Below are positions 43,561 through 56,407 of a stretch of 64,000 nucleotides of DNA, piece after piece. Under the pieces are notes generated by a model that saw nothing but the letters and a program-made list of their open reading frames with translations, made no database searches and was not told the origin of the DNA. This DNA is from Aralia elata (lineage: Eukaryota; Streptophyta; Magnoliopsida; Apiales; Araliaceae): assembly GCA_034770075.1 (NCBI GenBank), contig CM068388.1, positions 62,077,969 through 62,141,968 on the forward strand, in the 5' to 3' direction. The position numbers were made by a program, and so were the translations under genes. The stretch's first letter is position 1, and each line of letters opens with the position of its first letter.

Positions 43561-45683
43561 TGTCGACGCCAGTTTTATCCGCTTATGCGATATTTGGTCT
43601 TTTCCAATTTTAGCCTTTTGATTAGATGATTTTTTGGAAAAGGTCGGCTTGAATGTCGACGGGGTTTTGAAAGATCGTTTTTTATGATGAGCCAATTAAC
43701 CAGAGTCGCCAGTTGGTATATTTGAAATGGATGTACCAACTCATCCGAGTTTTCGCCCTTTTTTTATAAATCGCTGGCTCATATGTGACTCCGAATTAAT
43801 TAGTCTGCGAATCGAGATTCATAGAGTTCGGGGGCTTGCTTAAGTGAGGGGAAGGTGTTAGGCACCCCTCGACTTCCGTGAAACACGGTTACCGCAATCT
43901 TGATGCTTTCCTATCCTTTAATTCATGAAACGTGTGCGTGTGCGCGTGTGTGTGCGTGTGCCTACATGAATGTTGTGGTGAGTTTGTATGACAGATTCAT
44001 TTGGACTTTTTAGGGAAAATCGTGCTTTGATTTGAGAATGCTTCGGAATGTCCTTCGATTTATACGAGAAAGCTTGATTCTTTATAAGAAAGGTTTGATT
44101 TTAATTTGTCAAAACAATGAGACTTTCATTAGGTGTCGTTTTGGTGAAACAAGAGTTTTAAACCTTCGTCAAAATAGGAATCGAGATCTATACGTTGCTT
44201 TCGTAACTCAAACGATGGGCAACTTCTAGAATCTCTTTAGCCCTATGCACAAAGAATTTAATAAAACGTTACATATTTATAAAATCATTTTATGTGATAT
44301 TTTGGGAAACGATTTTTTCTTTAGCTTTCTCGTTAAATGGGAATCGACATTCGTTGGCACTTTCAATCTCTTATCTTCGTGAAGCTAATAACCTAATTTG
44401 ATTGATTTTATGAAAATCTTCATGGTTTAACCTTTGAAATCATTTTTTTTTTGTCACAAGATTTAATCAAGCATGAACACGCGTCGGGGCTATTCATGGG
44501 CATGTAAACCATCAAAATATCCCCGAACGCCAACAATCACATATTCCACTAGTACGGGGCCTTAAACCCGATCCTCGCCTTAGCGTCGTTTTAAGGCCCA
44601 ATGGTTACATGTTACAAAACGAGCATCTTGAATCTATCACATACATCAAAACGTCCATCATCGGATTTGGACCACGGGGTCGCATTCCTAGGCTCACACG
44701 AGATTAATACATGCCTACAAAATGAATCCTACATAACTAACCAACCCGGATTTATCTAATACACCATGATATCCGGAAATGACAATCTAAATAAATTACA
44801 CCCAATAAATCACCCTAAACAAGCTAGAAATTTCATCACTTGGATATCCTCGGTTTATTAGGAAGAATTTTATTCCGATGGAACCTTCACTAATAATCCC
44901 TAATCCACGATTGTTCAACAATATACATTAAAACTACATCCCATCTAAGCAAATAAGATGATATGAATTGTTACAACCAAAGGGAATTTTTACCTTGCAA
45001 AATGATCTCAAAAGGATGAAGTCTTGGTATTTGAATAGTATGAGAAATATATTTGATACAATCAAAATTAAAGGAGTAAAATTTCTCTTTTTTTTCTCTC
45101 TTTTCTTCCTATTTTTGTTGCAAAAATCTACTATTTTTCTCTCAAATTCCGTGCTGCTGTTGTGCTGAATCCTTCTTCTTCCAAATTTCTTCCAACCTCC
45201 TGTATGCTGCCCGAAGCTGGGCTTAAATAGGCTGGCCAAAGCCAGCCGCAGATCTATCTGCGGCTGGCCGCAGATGGATCTGCGGCTGGCCAGCTGGCAC
45301 GCCTCCCATCGCACTCAGCTGGTAGTGCTGATTTCCTGGTTTCCGTGCTGGCGCACCCACTTGGCCGCAGATCTATCCGCGGCTGGCGGGCTTGACTTTC
45401 TCGATTTTCGTGCCACGCCTCGATTTTCGTGCCGCAACGTCGGTTTTCGCTGACAGGCTCGTATTCTGCAGTCCGGGAATTTCCAGGAGACGTGCCACCT
45501 CATTCGGAAATGCCTGCCTCGGACGGCTTTATTGTCACGTAAACTTGGGTTGCCCAAAACATTGCGGCGGTGTCGGGCGCTTGCCCTTGTGCCCGCTCCT
45601 TTGCTCCCGCAAGCCGGTTCAATTGACGATTTCGCCCTCCTGTCATGGTTAGTAGAAGGAAACGCAAAATTTGGGTGTCTACA
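43561..45683 (-). repeat. 5' LTR of Tat/Ogre-type element
   Basis: 2123 bp, near-identical to the 3' LTR. Palindromes at about 45245-45264, 45267-45286 and 45364-45383, with a TATA box at about 45222-45229. An 11-bp copy of part of the primer site (CAGAGTCGCCA on +) lies at 43701-43711. It is followed on the right by the target duplication GTAGT. Confidence 0.93.
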
Positions 45684-45826
45684 GTAGTCCTTCTAAGTCC
45701 ACTTGGTTGATTTGGAACACTAGGTTCCCCAACCTCAGCATTGGACCTTGCAAGACCTTTAAGCTCAGGTTTAGGCATATCACATTCTCAACATATTTTG
45801 AGAATTTATTTTCAAAATATTCCACG
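45684..45826 (-). pseudogene. Right-hand part of the copia relic
   Basis: Read leftward it encodes GEPSVPNQPSGLRR, matching the copy at 27444-27490. This shows that the copia relic was continuous before the Tat/Ogre insertion. Confidence 0.75.
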
Positions 45827-46492
45827 CACTACAAAAAAAGAGTCATTGCCGACGGGCATTGTCGTCGCCCCTGGCTCCCGTCGGTAATGGGGTTATTGGT
45901 GACGGGGGTCATTGGCCACGGTAGTCCGTCGCGAATGAGTCATTGGCGACAGCAGGGGCGATGGACTATTCGTCACCAATAACTATTTAAATTTATTTAT
46001 AAAAATAGTCAATAGCAACGGGTTATCTGTCACTAATGACTAATGGTTCGTTGGTAGTGGGTGTTTAATTTTATTATTCAAAAGAATCAATAATTCGTCA
46101 CTAAGGTCGTCGGTATTACTCATTAGCGACGGACAGGTCGTAGCCAATACCCCGTCGCTAATGATATTTTTAAAAAAAATTAAAAAATTGCAAAACCTCT
46201 TTTCATTTACATATACATAATTGTACCTATTATAAACTAAAAAAACAAATAATTATTTATAAACGCATATCAATAACCATCAAATCTTTTGCTATCAACC
46301 ATCAAATACGTAGATAACGTAATCACATAGATATAGTATAAAATGTTAGTAGATATAAAATGTAATCACCAAAAAACTTTCATCAATTTAGTTAGATACA
46401 TAAACTATCAATCTAACTAGATACAAAACCCTAGTTTGTACAACTCAAAAACTGTATAAGTACATACATGAAAGTAAAAATATAAACATAAA

Positions 46493-46670
46493 CTACGTAC
46501 TAACACCAGCATCATCATCGTCATCTATCGTCTCACCTCTGGTCCCACCCTCCGTAGCATCATCAGCATCAGCTCGGCGATCCTCACCATCTCCTCTAGG
46601 GCCCTCACTAGCTTCTCGACGGTCATCGCCTTCGCCGCTACCTCCACCCCACGAGGCTCATCAACAAGAC
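46493..46670 (-). pseudogene. Possible last exon of CACTA-associated gene
   Basis: It is GC-rich in an AT-rich setting and preceded on the minus strand by TTTTATAG. One frame reads DEPRGVEVAAKAMTVEKLVRALEEMV and stops near 46525. Another gives an acidic EGDDRREASEGPRGDGED... tail ending at 46493-46495. I cannot decide between them and see no catalytic motif. Confidence 0.35.
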
Positions 46671-46739
46671 CTATAAAATTAAAATATTAAGTACGAAATC
46701 CAAAAGAGAGTATATTTAAATAATTCTTCTAAGTGTTCT

Positions 46740-47350
46740 TTAATATATGCAAGTTAGGCAAACGAGCGGATAACTCGACCTCCGGAGCTCGGAATCGAGT
46801 ACCGTAAGTTATAACGTGTTCTAAATATCTAAGAGGTGTTACGCCTATAGTTTCATGTCGTTTCGATGCTCGGGACGGGTTTTGGTCTATATTTTGCTAA
46901 GTGTTCTTTAATATGTGCTAGTTAGACAAACGAGCTGATAACTCGGCCTCCGGATCTCGGAATCGAGTCCCATAAGTTGTAACGTATTTCAAATATCTAA
47001 GAGGTACTATACATACGGTTTCGTGTCATTTCTACACCCGAGTCTAATTTTAGTCTATTTTTCTTATATTTTTCTAACTTTTCTTTAATTTATAAAAGTT
47101 CGGCAAACGAGCTGATAACTCGGCCTCCGAATCTCGAAATCGAGTCCCGTAAGTTGTAACGTGTTTCAAATATCTATGAGGTGTTATGTCTATGGTTTCG
47201 TGTCGTTTCGACGCTCAGGACCGGCTTTGATCTATTTTTTGTATATTTTTTAAGTTTTCTTTAATTTATAAAAGTTCGGCAAAGGAGCTGCTAACTTGAC
47301 CTCCGGATCTCGGAATCGAGTCTCGTAAGTTGTAATGTGTTCCAAATTAA
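46740..47350 (+). repeat. Four-copy tandem repeat, 168-177 bp
   Basis: The words AAACGAGC(T/G)GATAACTCGCC / GAATCGAGT / AAGTTGTAACGT start at 46760, 46928, 47105 and 47281 (last copy AAAGGAGC). Spacings are 168, 177 and 176 bp. Copies are diverged. It probably lies in the CACTA element's interior. Confidence 0.85.
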
Positions 47351-47897
47351 AAATAAAAGGCAATACGGCGGATAACTATATGTTTGACAGTTTATATAAG
47401 CTATAACTACATATTAATAGTACTTTGATTTATTTTGCATGCTTTAGAAGTAAAAGATCTACCACTGCATGTATCTTGATACAACTCCACCATGTATACC
47501 TGCATGAGCTCAACATTGATTACAACTCAATAGAAGTTAACATTGTAAATAGCACTATGTAAACCTAAGTACTATTATTATGGAGAAATACATAGTGCAG
47601 TAAGCACCAACCGTATTCATATATAAAGAGACTAAAAAGATGTATTAACTATTTAATAAATGCAACTGACGAATTCCCCGAACCACAGAGATTGATGTCC
47701 AACAAGCATATAAATAAACAAATACTAACAAGACGATAGTGATGCAACAATATTTTGTGACTTGAGATTATAAAATCAAATGACATAATTATACCTTTAA
47801 GGAGAATGAGAATTTGTTATGGTTCTGCTTAAAATTTTAAATAGTTCGGAAGTAACCAAAGTGGTAAGCCCAGGATTGCTATCAGATCCATAAATAG
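47351..47897. other. AT-rich segment before non-coding LTR element
   Basis: No gene or clear repeat seen. Confidence 0.4.
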
Positions 47898-48717
47898 TGT
47901 GATGACCCGGATTTTCAGAAAAATATTAAAATAAGAATTTAATAAATAAAATTCTTATTTGGTGTTATGATATGTGGTATTATATTGCATAAGTCAATAC
48001 GTGCTTTGCAATATGTGATTTTTGTAAATAAAAAAAAACAATCTATTATTGTTATATATTTATTATTTCATGTAAATAAATTGTAGAATCAATTTATTAA
48101 GAAGAAATGGGATAAGTATAGTTTATGATGAAGGAAATTATTAAAATAATTTATAATGTTAAATTATTTTAATATAGTAAATTGGTGGTATTAAATATAT
48201 TTAATAAGCTCCATTTTATTGGGTGAAATGTATGCATGTTATGTAATATAGTGAATATATTATTATATTTGCTATAGTTAAATAAATTGTGAGAAAACAA
48301 TTTATAGAAAGAAAAGAAAATAATTGAAAATATTATTATATAATTTGGTAAAAATAATAATAATAAATTGTGGAAAACAATTTATTTAAAGAAAAAGGAG
48401 ATGGTTAAATTTAATGATATAGAAAATTATTGTATTCATTAAATTAGTAAATTGAAATAATTTATGATATTAAATTATTTTAATATAGTAAGTGTATTGC
48501 GTTAAATATACTATGTTTATTTAACGTATAGCTTCAATTTTTATTGGAAAGTTTTTATGAAAAGATATTGCATTATAATATATTTGCCAAATGGATGTGA
48601 ATTAAATGATAATTATTCCAATCAATTGATGTGTTACACAAAAAGGTGTTAAATTAATTATGGAAATAATTCCATAATTAGTGGATGATGTTTATGCATA
48701 ATTATAAATTTGATAAG

Positions 48718-48754
<37 letters not shown>

Positions 48755-50646
48755 GTTTTTGTTTAGAGACAATTTATGGAGGGAAGTAATAAAATGTAAT
48801 TAAAAACCCATATGGGTTAACTAAATGATTATTGGAATAAATATTAAGTTTATTCGTTCCATTTCAAATATTTATTTAAATTATGAACATAACTTCATAA
48901 TTAGTAAGATAATTTTTATACATAATATAAATATATAATTCTCCAATATGTAATTGTAGCACCTAAATTAATTTATATGTATGTAATAGCAGTTAATAAT
49001 GAATATCAAATATTATGTATATCTATGTACTGGGAATGCAATGTGATATATGTATAAACCAAGTATGCTAAAATGTTAAGACTAATCCGTTGGGAGAAAA
49101 GATGATAAAGTGATGAGATGAGTCACTAGAAAAGATGATAAAGTGATGAGATGAGTCACTAATGTTAAGCAGGAGGTGTCAAGTTATCAAATAATCAGTA
49201 GGACACTAAGTTATACAAAGCAAGCTCGTTATTCATTATTCATTCTTTAAGTCCCTGCCTCTTCCATTTTCGTTCCAAAAACAAGAAAGGAAATAGAGCA
49301 GCCCCGAACCATTCCTTAATTCCATTTTTGTTCAAAAAAAAGAAAAAAAAAGAAAAAAAAAGAAAGGTCAAGAAATCAGCCTTTTTGCTCCTTTTCTTGC
49401 CTACCATCCGAACCAAAGAAGAAGAAGAAAAACTAGGCAAACCTTTACTCTCAAATTAGTAGTATGCCAAGAGAATAAATAAAAAATTAGCAACTGGGTT
49501 AGGGAAAGGAGTCCGACTAGCAGCAGGAGAAAGGAGGTTATATGAGTTGATTCCTAAAATTAAAACTTCACAAAATTCAATTGTTACGAGGTGCTGTATG
49601 GGATAATAACGCTTTGAGCTCGCGTAAGCGCATAGAATCAATAGCTATACATCGCGAAGGCAAGTTTTTCAGTCTTAATTGTTGTGTGAGAAGTTGATAT
49701 TGTTTATGTGTGAATTGTTTTATATTGTAATAAAGCCTTTGTGAGTATATTGAAAAATGTGTTTTCTACTACAATGCTATATGAATTGTCAAAATCAACT
49801 TATGACTGAAGTTAGTTGGGTTATGGAAACTCAACTTATTTATGATTTGTGATATGTGAAAAATGGAATGTATACTTAGAAAATGCCAATCATGAATTAT
49901 TTGATGCATGGATATGATGCACATTACAAAATGTATATAGCATGAATACACCGTAAGTATGTATGCTATGTGATGCATGCAATGTGTTAACTGTTGGACT
50001 TGCTGAGCCGTCGCGCTCATTCTTGCAAATAACTTATTTGCAGATTAATGGATGAACTATCGGATGATCATGGCAATAAAGATTTAAGGCTCGTTACAAA
50101 AGAAATGCTAATTATTTTCTTTAGTTGAAGTTGTATTAGTTCAAGATGATTGTTTGTAATGTAAATAGATTAAGTTGTGTTGAATTGGAGAATATCGAAT
50201 AAAAGATATTCACTAGATTTGATTATAAAACTTTACCTTTAAAATTGTAATGTAATATAATGTGATTGAAATACTATATGGAAAATAGTATATGTTATAT
50301 ATATGGCTTGCTGTATTGAGAGCTCAGATTACCATTTTAGAAAACTGACTTATTATGTAATTCATTTAACTTGTTGAATTACAACGAATCATATGGAGAA
50401 CTTAGTCATATATTCAAAGTTGAGTTTGATATTCATAATTGTCGTATGACACAAAACATAAAATATATGAAAATGATACGTGATGATGAATTCTAAAGGT
50501 TGCGAATTCTGGAACTGAGAAACGATTTAACCAACTGGGTTTTAGTATTTATATGGGTATTGATTGTAAGTGTAAAGCTGAATCAAGATAGTCGTTAACG
50601 CACAAAGTCGGGTTTGAGGAATAGTCCCGATTTTGGGGGCGTTACA
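47898..50646 (+). repeat. First LTR of non-coding element
   Basis: 2749 bp. Very AT-rich first half with an (AT)n run at about 48718-48750. The conserved LTR block GACTTGCTGAGC...TCTTGC...TTTGCAG is at 49997-50043. Ends CCCGATTTTGGGGGCGTTACA. Confidence 0.85.
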
Positions 50647-50648
50647 CT

Positions 50649-50660
50649 TGGTATCAGAGC
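50649..50660 (+). other. Primer-binding site, initiator-Met tRNA type
   Basis: TGGTATCAGAGC, three bases after the LTR. It is followed by the ACCTTAGGT pair at 50674 and 50689. Confidence 0.88.
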
Positions 50661-53228
50661 TGATAGGTTATAAACCTTAGGTAAAAGTACCTTAGGTTAT
50701 AATCGTAGATAGGAGGATAAGGAATAAACTCAAATAGAGTTTAATTGTTAAGAGATGAATTTTAGAAATTCATTATTAAGTAAAGAAAAAGATAAATAAG
50801 ATTCAAAGAAGAATCTTGAAAGGTTATAAAGATAAGAATCTGGAGTTACCTGACTCTAGTAAGTAAAAGTGAAAAGCTTAAATAAAATCATAATATATGA
50901 TTAAAGTAAAAGATAAGAAGATCGTAAAACAAAACGATCATGAGATAGAAAACAATCGTAATATAATATGATTATAAGAAGGATCACAACGTGATCTGAT
51001 TAAGACATGGAATGATAGATGATCAATCGAAGGATTGAAAATTTTATAGCAGAATTATTCTACGAAAGTTGTACTATGAAATTGTAATATGTAAGCTCAT
51101 GAAAGAGTAATTAATGTTAAGATACGTATTAAATGAAATTGGTATTGAGTAAAGGGGAAGTTAGAATTATGTGGGATTTCAATTGAGGACTCATGTTAGT
51201 GGCTAAGTTGTACGATTCCTGGTATGGGACGGGAATTTGTGCTTGGTTTGAAAACTACTTAGCTTCCTATATTAATATAGTGGTTGAGTTGAACAAATCC
51301 TGGTATGGGACTGAATTTGTCCATGGTTTAACAACCGCTCAGCTTCCTATATTGATTAGTGGTCGAGTTGGTTCGACAACTACTTAGCTTCTTATATTGA
51401 TAATCATTGAAATATTGGTATCGCTCTATCGATATACATATGATGAGAAGGTGATTCTTTTCTCATATTTATATTTGATAGTTAGAGAATATTAAGATTA
51501 GGTGCGAGTTCTTTGAATTCATACTTATGGTAAGTTCATGACTCATAATCATATGATACGTTTTTGAACCCTCAGCGAATGGACGTCTTTAGTCTTGCTA
51601 GGATAAGTTCCTAAACTCATATGATTGTGGTAAGTTCCTGAACTCATAACGTGTGGTATGTTTAATGAACTATATTGGGGTATAGAAAAGTTGTGCATGA
51701 AGAATTGAGGATTTTTAGTATAGTAAGCTTTAAGGATGATAGAAATAGATAGAATTATTAAGCAATGGATCATTGGAGAAATTGAAGTTGGTGGTGGAGG
51801 CATAAGTATTCCAAATCTTCTAGCTATGCTAGACTTCGAAATTTTTCACATCAAGCTAAATTCGCACTGATGTGCCTTTAAAAAATAATAATAAAATTTT
51901 TGTTATCCTTAAAACAAGGTGACAAGGGTGTGTAGATGGACTTCGAGCCATTATCACATCGTTACCTGTTGTGGCATGATAACACCAAAAATGATTTTTC
52001 AATGTTTTAAACTGTTTAAAGAAGAGTCTACGCTATTTGTTTCGGCTAGACAAAAATGATTTAACATATCAAAATGTATTTTTAAATAGTCATCAATGCA
52101 TCATGGAACCTGGTGTAGAATGACAGATGATGGAGTCATCAATGCGGAATTAACCTAGTGTTGGATGTGATCTAAGGATCGTCAGCCCACTATGGTATGA
52201 TGTAGTATGACGAAATCATAAAATTAATGACGACATTCTCAACGGACTGGTAAAAAAGTGTGGTACTATGCGTCATAAAATGATTTTCAATGTTTGGATA
52301 AAGATAAAAGTGTTAAATGCCAGTTGAATCGGCTAGACACAGATTCAGATATCGCTTATATTAAGCTTTTGAGCTATCCAACTAAACCATTTTGGTTTGG
52401 ACTCCAGATTTTTAAAAAACCCTTAATTGGGAAAGTTTTCAGAGCACCAGATGGTGGCACAGATGAACGTATATCGTTCAAATTGGCGCCTAACGGCGGC
52501 CACTCAGATAGTGTTGATCAACACGGAAAATTCCTGAATTGGAAAATTCTGTTTGCGCGAAATAGCGGCATAGATAGCAGAGATCAACATAGGGCATAAC
52601 ACATGCTGATCACCTACGTGCCCGTAAGACCAGACGGTTCACAGATGAATTTCTGATAGAACCTTTTCAAAAACATGAAAAAGAAAGTTTGTGGTCTTTA
52701 TGACCCTTAGCAAGATACAGAAAGTTTCCTTAAGCGATTGTTTTTGAAATTATGAAGTTATTCATCTTTCTTCACAATTATAAATCAATTGTGGAGAATT
52801 TCAATTCTGGTAATTGAGATAGAAGGGGTGATGTTCCCTAGAAAAGAAGTAGCCGTGAGAAGCGACAAGTTTAGAAATATTCTTGAGAATGAATGATGAA
52901 TTCAGAATGATCTCTAAGAAAGAGAAAGATAGACATAGAATTCGATGAATCGAACAGTGGAAGGCTAGAGAATTGAATTTCGAGAACGAAATTTGCAGAA
53001 GAAGAGATAGATGTGATATCCACGAAAGTTAATGAGCTTAGTAGAACATAAGTTTAAGTGTGGTAATCCTGAGAAGAGGATGTTGATGGTTAAAGAAAGG
53101 TCTTACTCGGAGTGTATCGAGTTAAGGAAGGTTATGTGATAAAACCTGTAAACAGTTGTGTAACACCTATATTAACATGACGAGTTGAGATTATTCAACG
53201 GTATAGAATGTTGAGAGAAGGTAGATGT
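50661..53228 (+). other. First internal region, non-coding
   Basis: About 2.6 kb without recognisable gag or pol. It is related to 61401-63927 over most of its length. The most conserved part is 52294-52680, which includes a 101-codon open frame without a known domain; in the second copy that frame is not kept. It ends abruptly at 53228, lacking the ~62 bases with the polypurine tract that follow the same point in the second copy. Confidence 0.7.
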
Positions 53229-54352
53229 TGTGATGACTCGGATTTTCAGAAAAATATTAAAATAAGAATTTAATAAATAAAATTCTTATTTGGTGTTATG
53301 ATATGTGGTATTATATTGCATAAGTCAATACGTGCTTTGCAATATGTGATTTTTGTGAATAACAAAAATCTATTATTATTATATATTTATTATTTCATGT
53401 AAATAAATTGTAGAATCCATTTATTAAGAAGAAAGGAGATGAGTATAGTTTATGATGAAGGAAATTATTAAAATAATTTATAATATTAAATTATTTTAAT
53501 ATAGTAAATTGGTGGTATTAAATATATTTAATAACCTCCATTTTATTGGGTAAAATGTATACATGTTTTTTTTATGTAGTGAGTATATTATTATATTCGC
53601 TATAGTTAAATAAATTGTGAGAAAACAATTTATAGAGAGAAAATAAAATAATTGAATATATTATTATACATTTGTTTTGGTTTGAAATAAATTGTGGGAA
53701 TCAATTTATTCAAAGAGACGGATAACTTTAAAGATACAAAACTTTTGTATCTGTTAATGAGCAAATTAAAATAATTTATAATATTAAATTATTTTAATAG
53801 GAGTATAATGTAAATTTTGTGGTGAAGAAAGTAATTTATATATGGAGATTAAATTTAAATTATATTATGAAATAATATAATTTGATTATGAAGTCTTGTA
53901 ATGAATTCGCTATGAATTAAATTTCATGAGCAAGTTAACTAATTCACTTAATTAAATTGGTGAATTAAGATAATATTTAAATTATGGTTAAATATATTAA
54001 AGTAATATATTTAATGAATAGAAATAAATTGTTGAAGGCAATTTATGGAAAGAAGAAGATTATTAACTTTAATTATACAAAATTTGTTGTATATATTAAA
54101 TAAGTAAATTAAAATAGTTAATTGAATATTAATTATTTTAATTGGTCCGTTACGTTAAATAAAGAGAATTAAAATAATTTATGATATTAAATTATTTTAA
54201 TATAGAGAAATTATTTCATTAAATAAATTATTTTATGTATAGTTTCCATTTTTATGGAAAAGAGTATGGTTATAATGCATTATAATATTTAGTATATGTA
54301 ATGTATTATGTGTAATTAGTATATGTTAATTAAATTCGTTTTGAATAAAGGA

Positions 54353-54392
<40 letters not shown>

Positions 54393-56407
54393 AATAAATT
54401 TTTTAAAAAAATATCTGTAATTAATAAAGAAATTTATTATATTGTACAATCTTGATGAGCTATTTAAATAGCTAATGGAATAAATATTAACTATTTCCAA
54501 TTAATTGATTTGTTACACAAAAAGTGATAAATTAATTAATTATGGACTAATTCCATAATTAGTGGGGTGATTTTATATACATAATCACAAATGTACAAAT
54601 TATTAAATGATTGGAATTATATGTAAATATGTAATGTAATGAAGTATGCTGAAAATGTAATGTGATGTGTATATATAGGTATTATATTGGTAAGTTAGTA
54701 CATGTGCTGAGTAATTAAAGAGGAAAGCATGAGGTGGCTTAATAAGCCTTGATGAAAGACACGTATCAATGGAGTAGCTTCGTAAGGAAAGAATCAGCAA
54801 CTTCATGTTATTCACCTAAAGCTACCTAGTTCAAATTATTTTTTTAAAGATACTAGTTCATTTCCTCTCCAAGTTCTTACGTTCACCTTCAAGAACTCAT
54901 AAGTTTTATCCAAAATTAGAAACAGTATAGTAAGAAATCGAATTCCAAGCTTCTTTAATCACCAAACATATTAGAAAAAAAATTGAAACTAGCATGGAAC
55001 CGAGGGAGGTTAACATCAAAAAGGGTTGTCAACATAAGGATTGCAACAAGAATTCATATAAGAATAGCAATCAAAGAGGTAACCCAAGTATTTTCATTAT
55101 GTTCATGCTATATTAATTAAGCAAAATTATATGCTATGTTGGGCTGTGTTTGACTATAAATTAGTATGAGGGAGTTTTTATGATGTGGAAACTAAGAAAA
55201 CCCTTGCGGTAGCCATGAAAGGTGGTGATTTAGCTGAGTTAAAGTTCTTGGAGCTTTTAAGCTTTAAAACTTAATAAGATCAATAGAAAAACTTCCCAGA
55301 AAGAAAACTACATAAAAAAAAAATTTATCAATGGTAAACGGCGAAGGAAATATCGCCGGCGAACGAAATGCGGGTTGTAGTTTGGAGGACCAAACGAATT
55401 CTGTTTTTAATTCTACTCATACCTATATCACCGTGAGATATAATGGATCTGATCTGGGCAAAGAAACCATGAAAAACTCGCCGGAAAATATTTTGGGTCG
55501 CCGGAGAAGATGACCGGAGGTTCGCCGCCGGCGAACTTTCCGGCGAAGCCCGTTAGGGCTATTTCTGGCCAGAATTTAGAAAAACTTTAAACTACAAAGT
55601 TGTAGAGAATTAAATTTTGTATGCAATTGATATAAGATTCGTAATTTTCTGATAAAAGGGCTAATTATTATGAATTTTTAAAGTTTCAACACTTAGGAAA
55701 TTATAATTAAATTATCCAAAATATTATTTGAGCTGAAATGAATTTACAGAAATCTTATAATATCATTTTAGAATTTCTGTAAATTTTTGAAAAAATTATT
55801 GAAGAGTAGAAGTAATTATTATATTTTTAAGCTATTTAAAGATAGTTTAAAATGGTGGAAATTCATAGAAAATTCTATGAATGGTAGAAAATTATGAAAC
55901 TTGATGGAAAATTCTATAATATTATTTTAGAATTACTGGAAAGTTTTGGTGAATTATTGAAGATCAGAAGTAATTATTGAAGTTTTAAGCTATTTAAAGT
56001 TAGTTTAAAAATTAGAGGAAAGTCATAGAAAATTCTATGAATGGTGGAAAATTGGTGAAAAATCTTATAATAATATAAGATTAATATTGATGGTATTTTG
56101 AAGAAATAAAAATATTTAGAGTTATTATTTATATTTTGAAGCTATTAAATTATATTTTTCCTACATAGAAATAATCACAGAAAATTCTCGGATAATTCGA
56201 AAAATGTGAAAATTGGTTGGAAAGTCAAGAATAATATTCTAAAGACTTTAGAAGATTTAGTAAGCTCGTGAGGTGTTGGGACGTTATGGATGGAGTGTTA
56301 ACTGACTAATGAACGAGATATAGTTATTGTAAACTAAATTATCTCGTTAAGTTAATGTGAACTAAGTTGCATGGATTGTATGACTAATGTTTGGTCTATG
56401 TGAACAC

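Larger units (their letters stand above)
27658..45683 (-). mobile_element. Tat/Ogre-type Ty3/gypsy retrotransposon, 18.0 kb, complete ends
   Basis: LTRs at 27658-29795 and 43561-45683 face inward with TG...CA ends and are flanked by the 5-bp duplication GTAGT (27653-27657 and 45684-45688). Primer site, gag, protease, RT, RNase H, a second (archaeal-type) RNase H and integrase run leftward. The second RNase H marks the Tat lineage (Ogre/Retand). The LTRs differ by about six substitutions and five small indels by eye, so it is young, yet gag-pol has several frameshifts. About 6 kb between integrase and the 3' LTR hold a minisatellite and two genes on the opposite strand. Confidence 0.93.
45827..47350 (-). 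mobile_element. CACTA (En/Spm-type) transposon terminus and subterminal region
   Basis: Starts CACTACAAAAAAAG, the typical CACTA terminal repeat. The next ~340 bp hold many GTCGC[C/T]AATGA-like words in both directions, as in subterminal transposase-binding regions. It sits in the copia relic. A GC-rich block at 46493-46670 (minus strand, after a TATAG acceptor) is open in two frames and may be the last exon of its gene. The opposite end was not found, so the right boundary is a guess. Confidence 0.65.

Noticed and set aside
52294..52599. 101-codon ORF in the non-coding element
   Set aside because: The almost identical second copy near 63015 does not keep the frame, and no domain is recognised; reported only as a conserved block.
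48718..54389. (AT)n tracts at about 48718 and 54354
   Set aside because: Simple repeats in corresponding LTR positions, with no sign of function beyond microsatellite instability.
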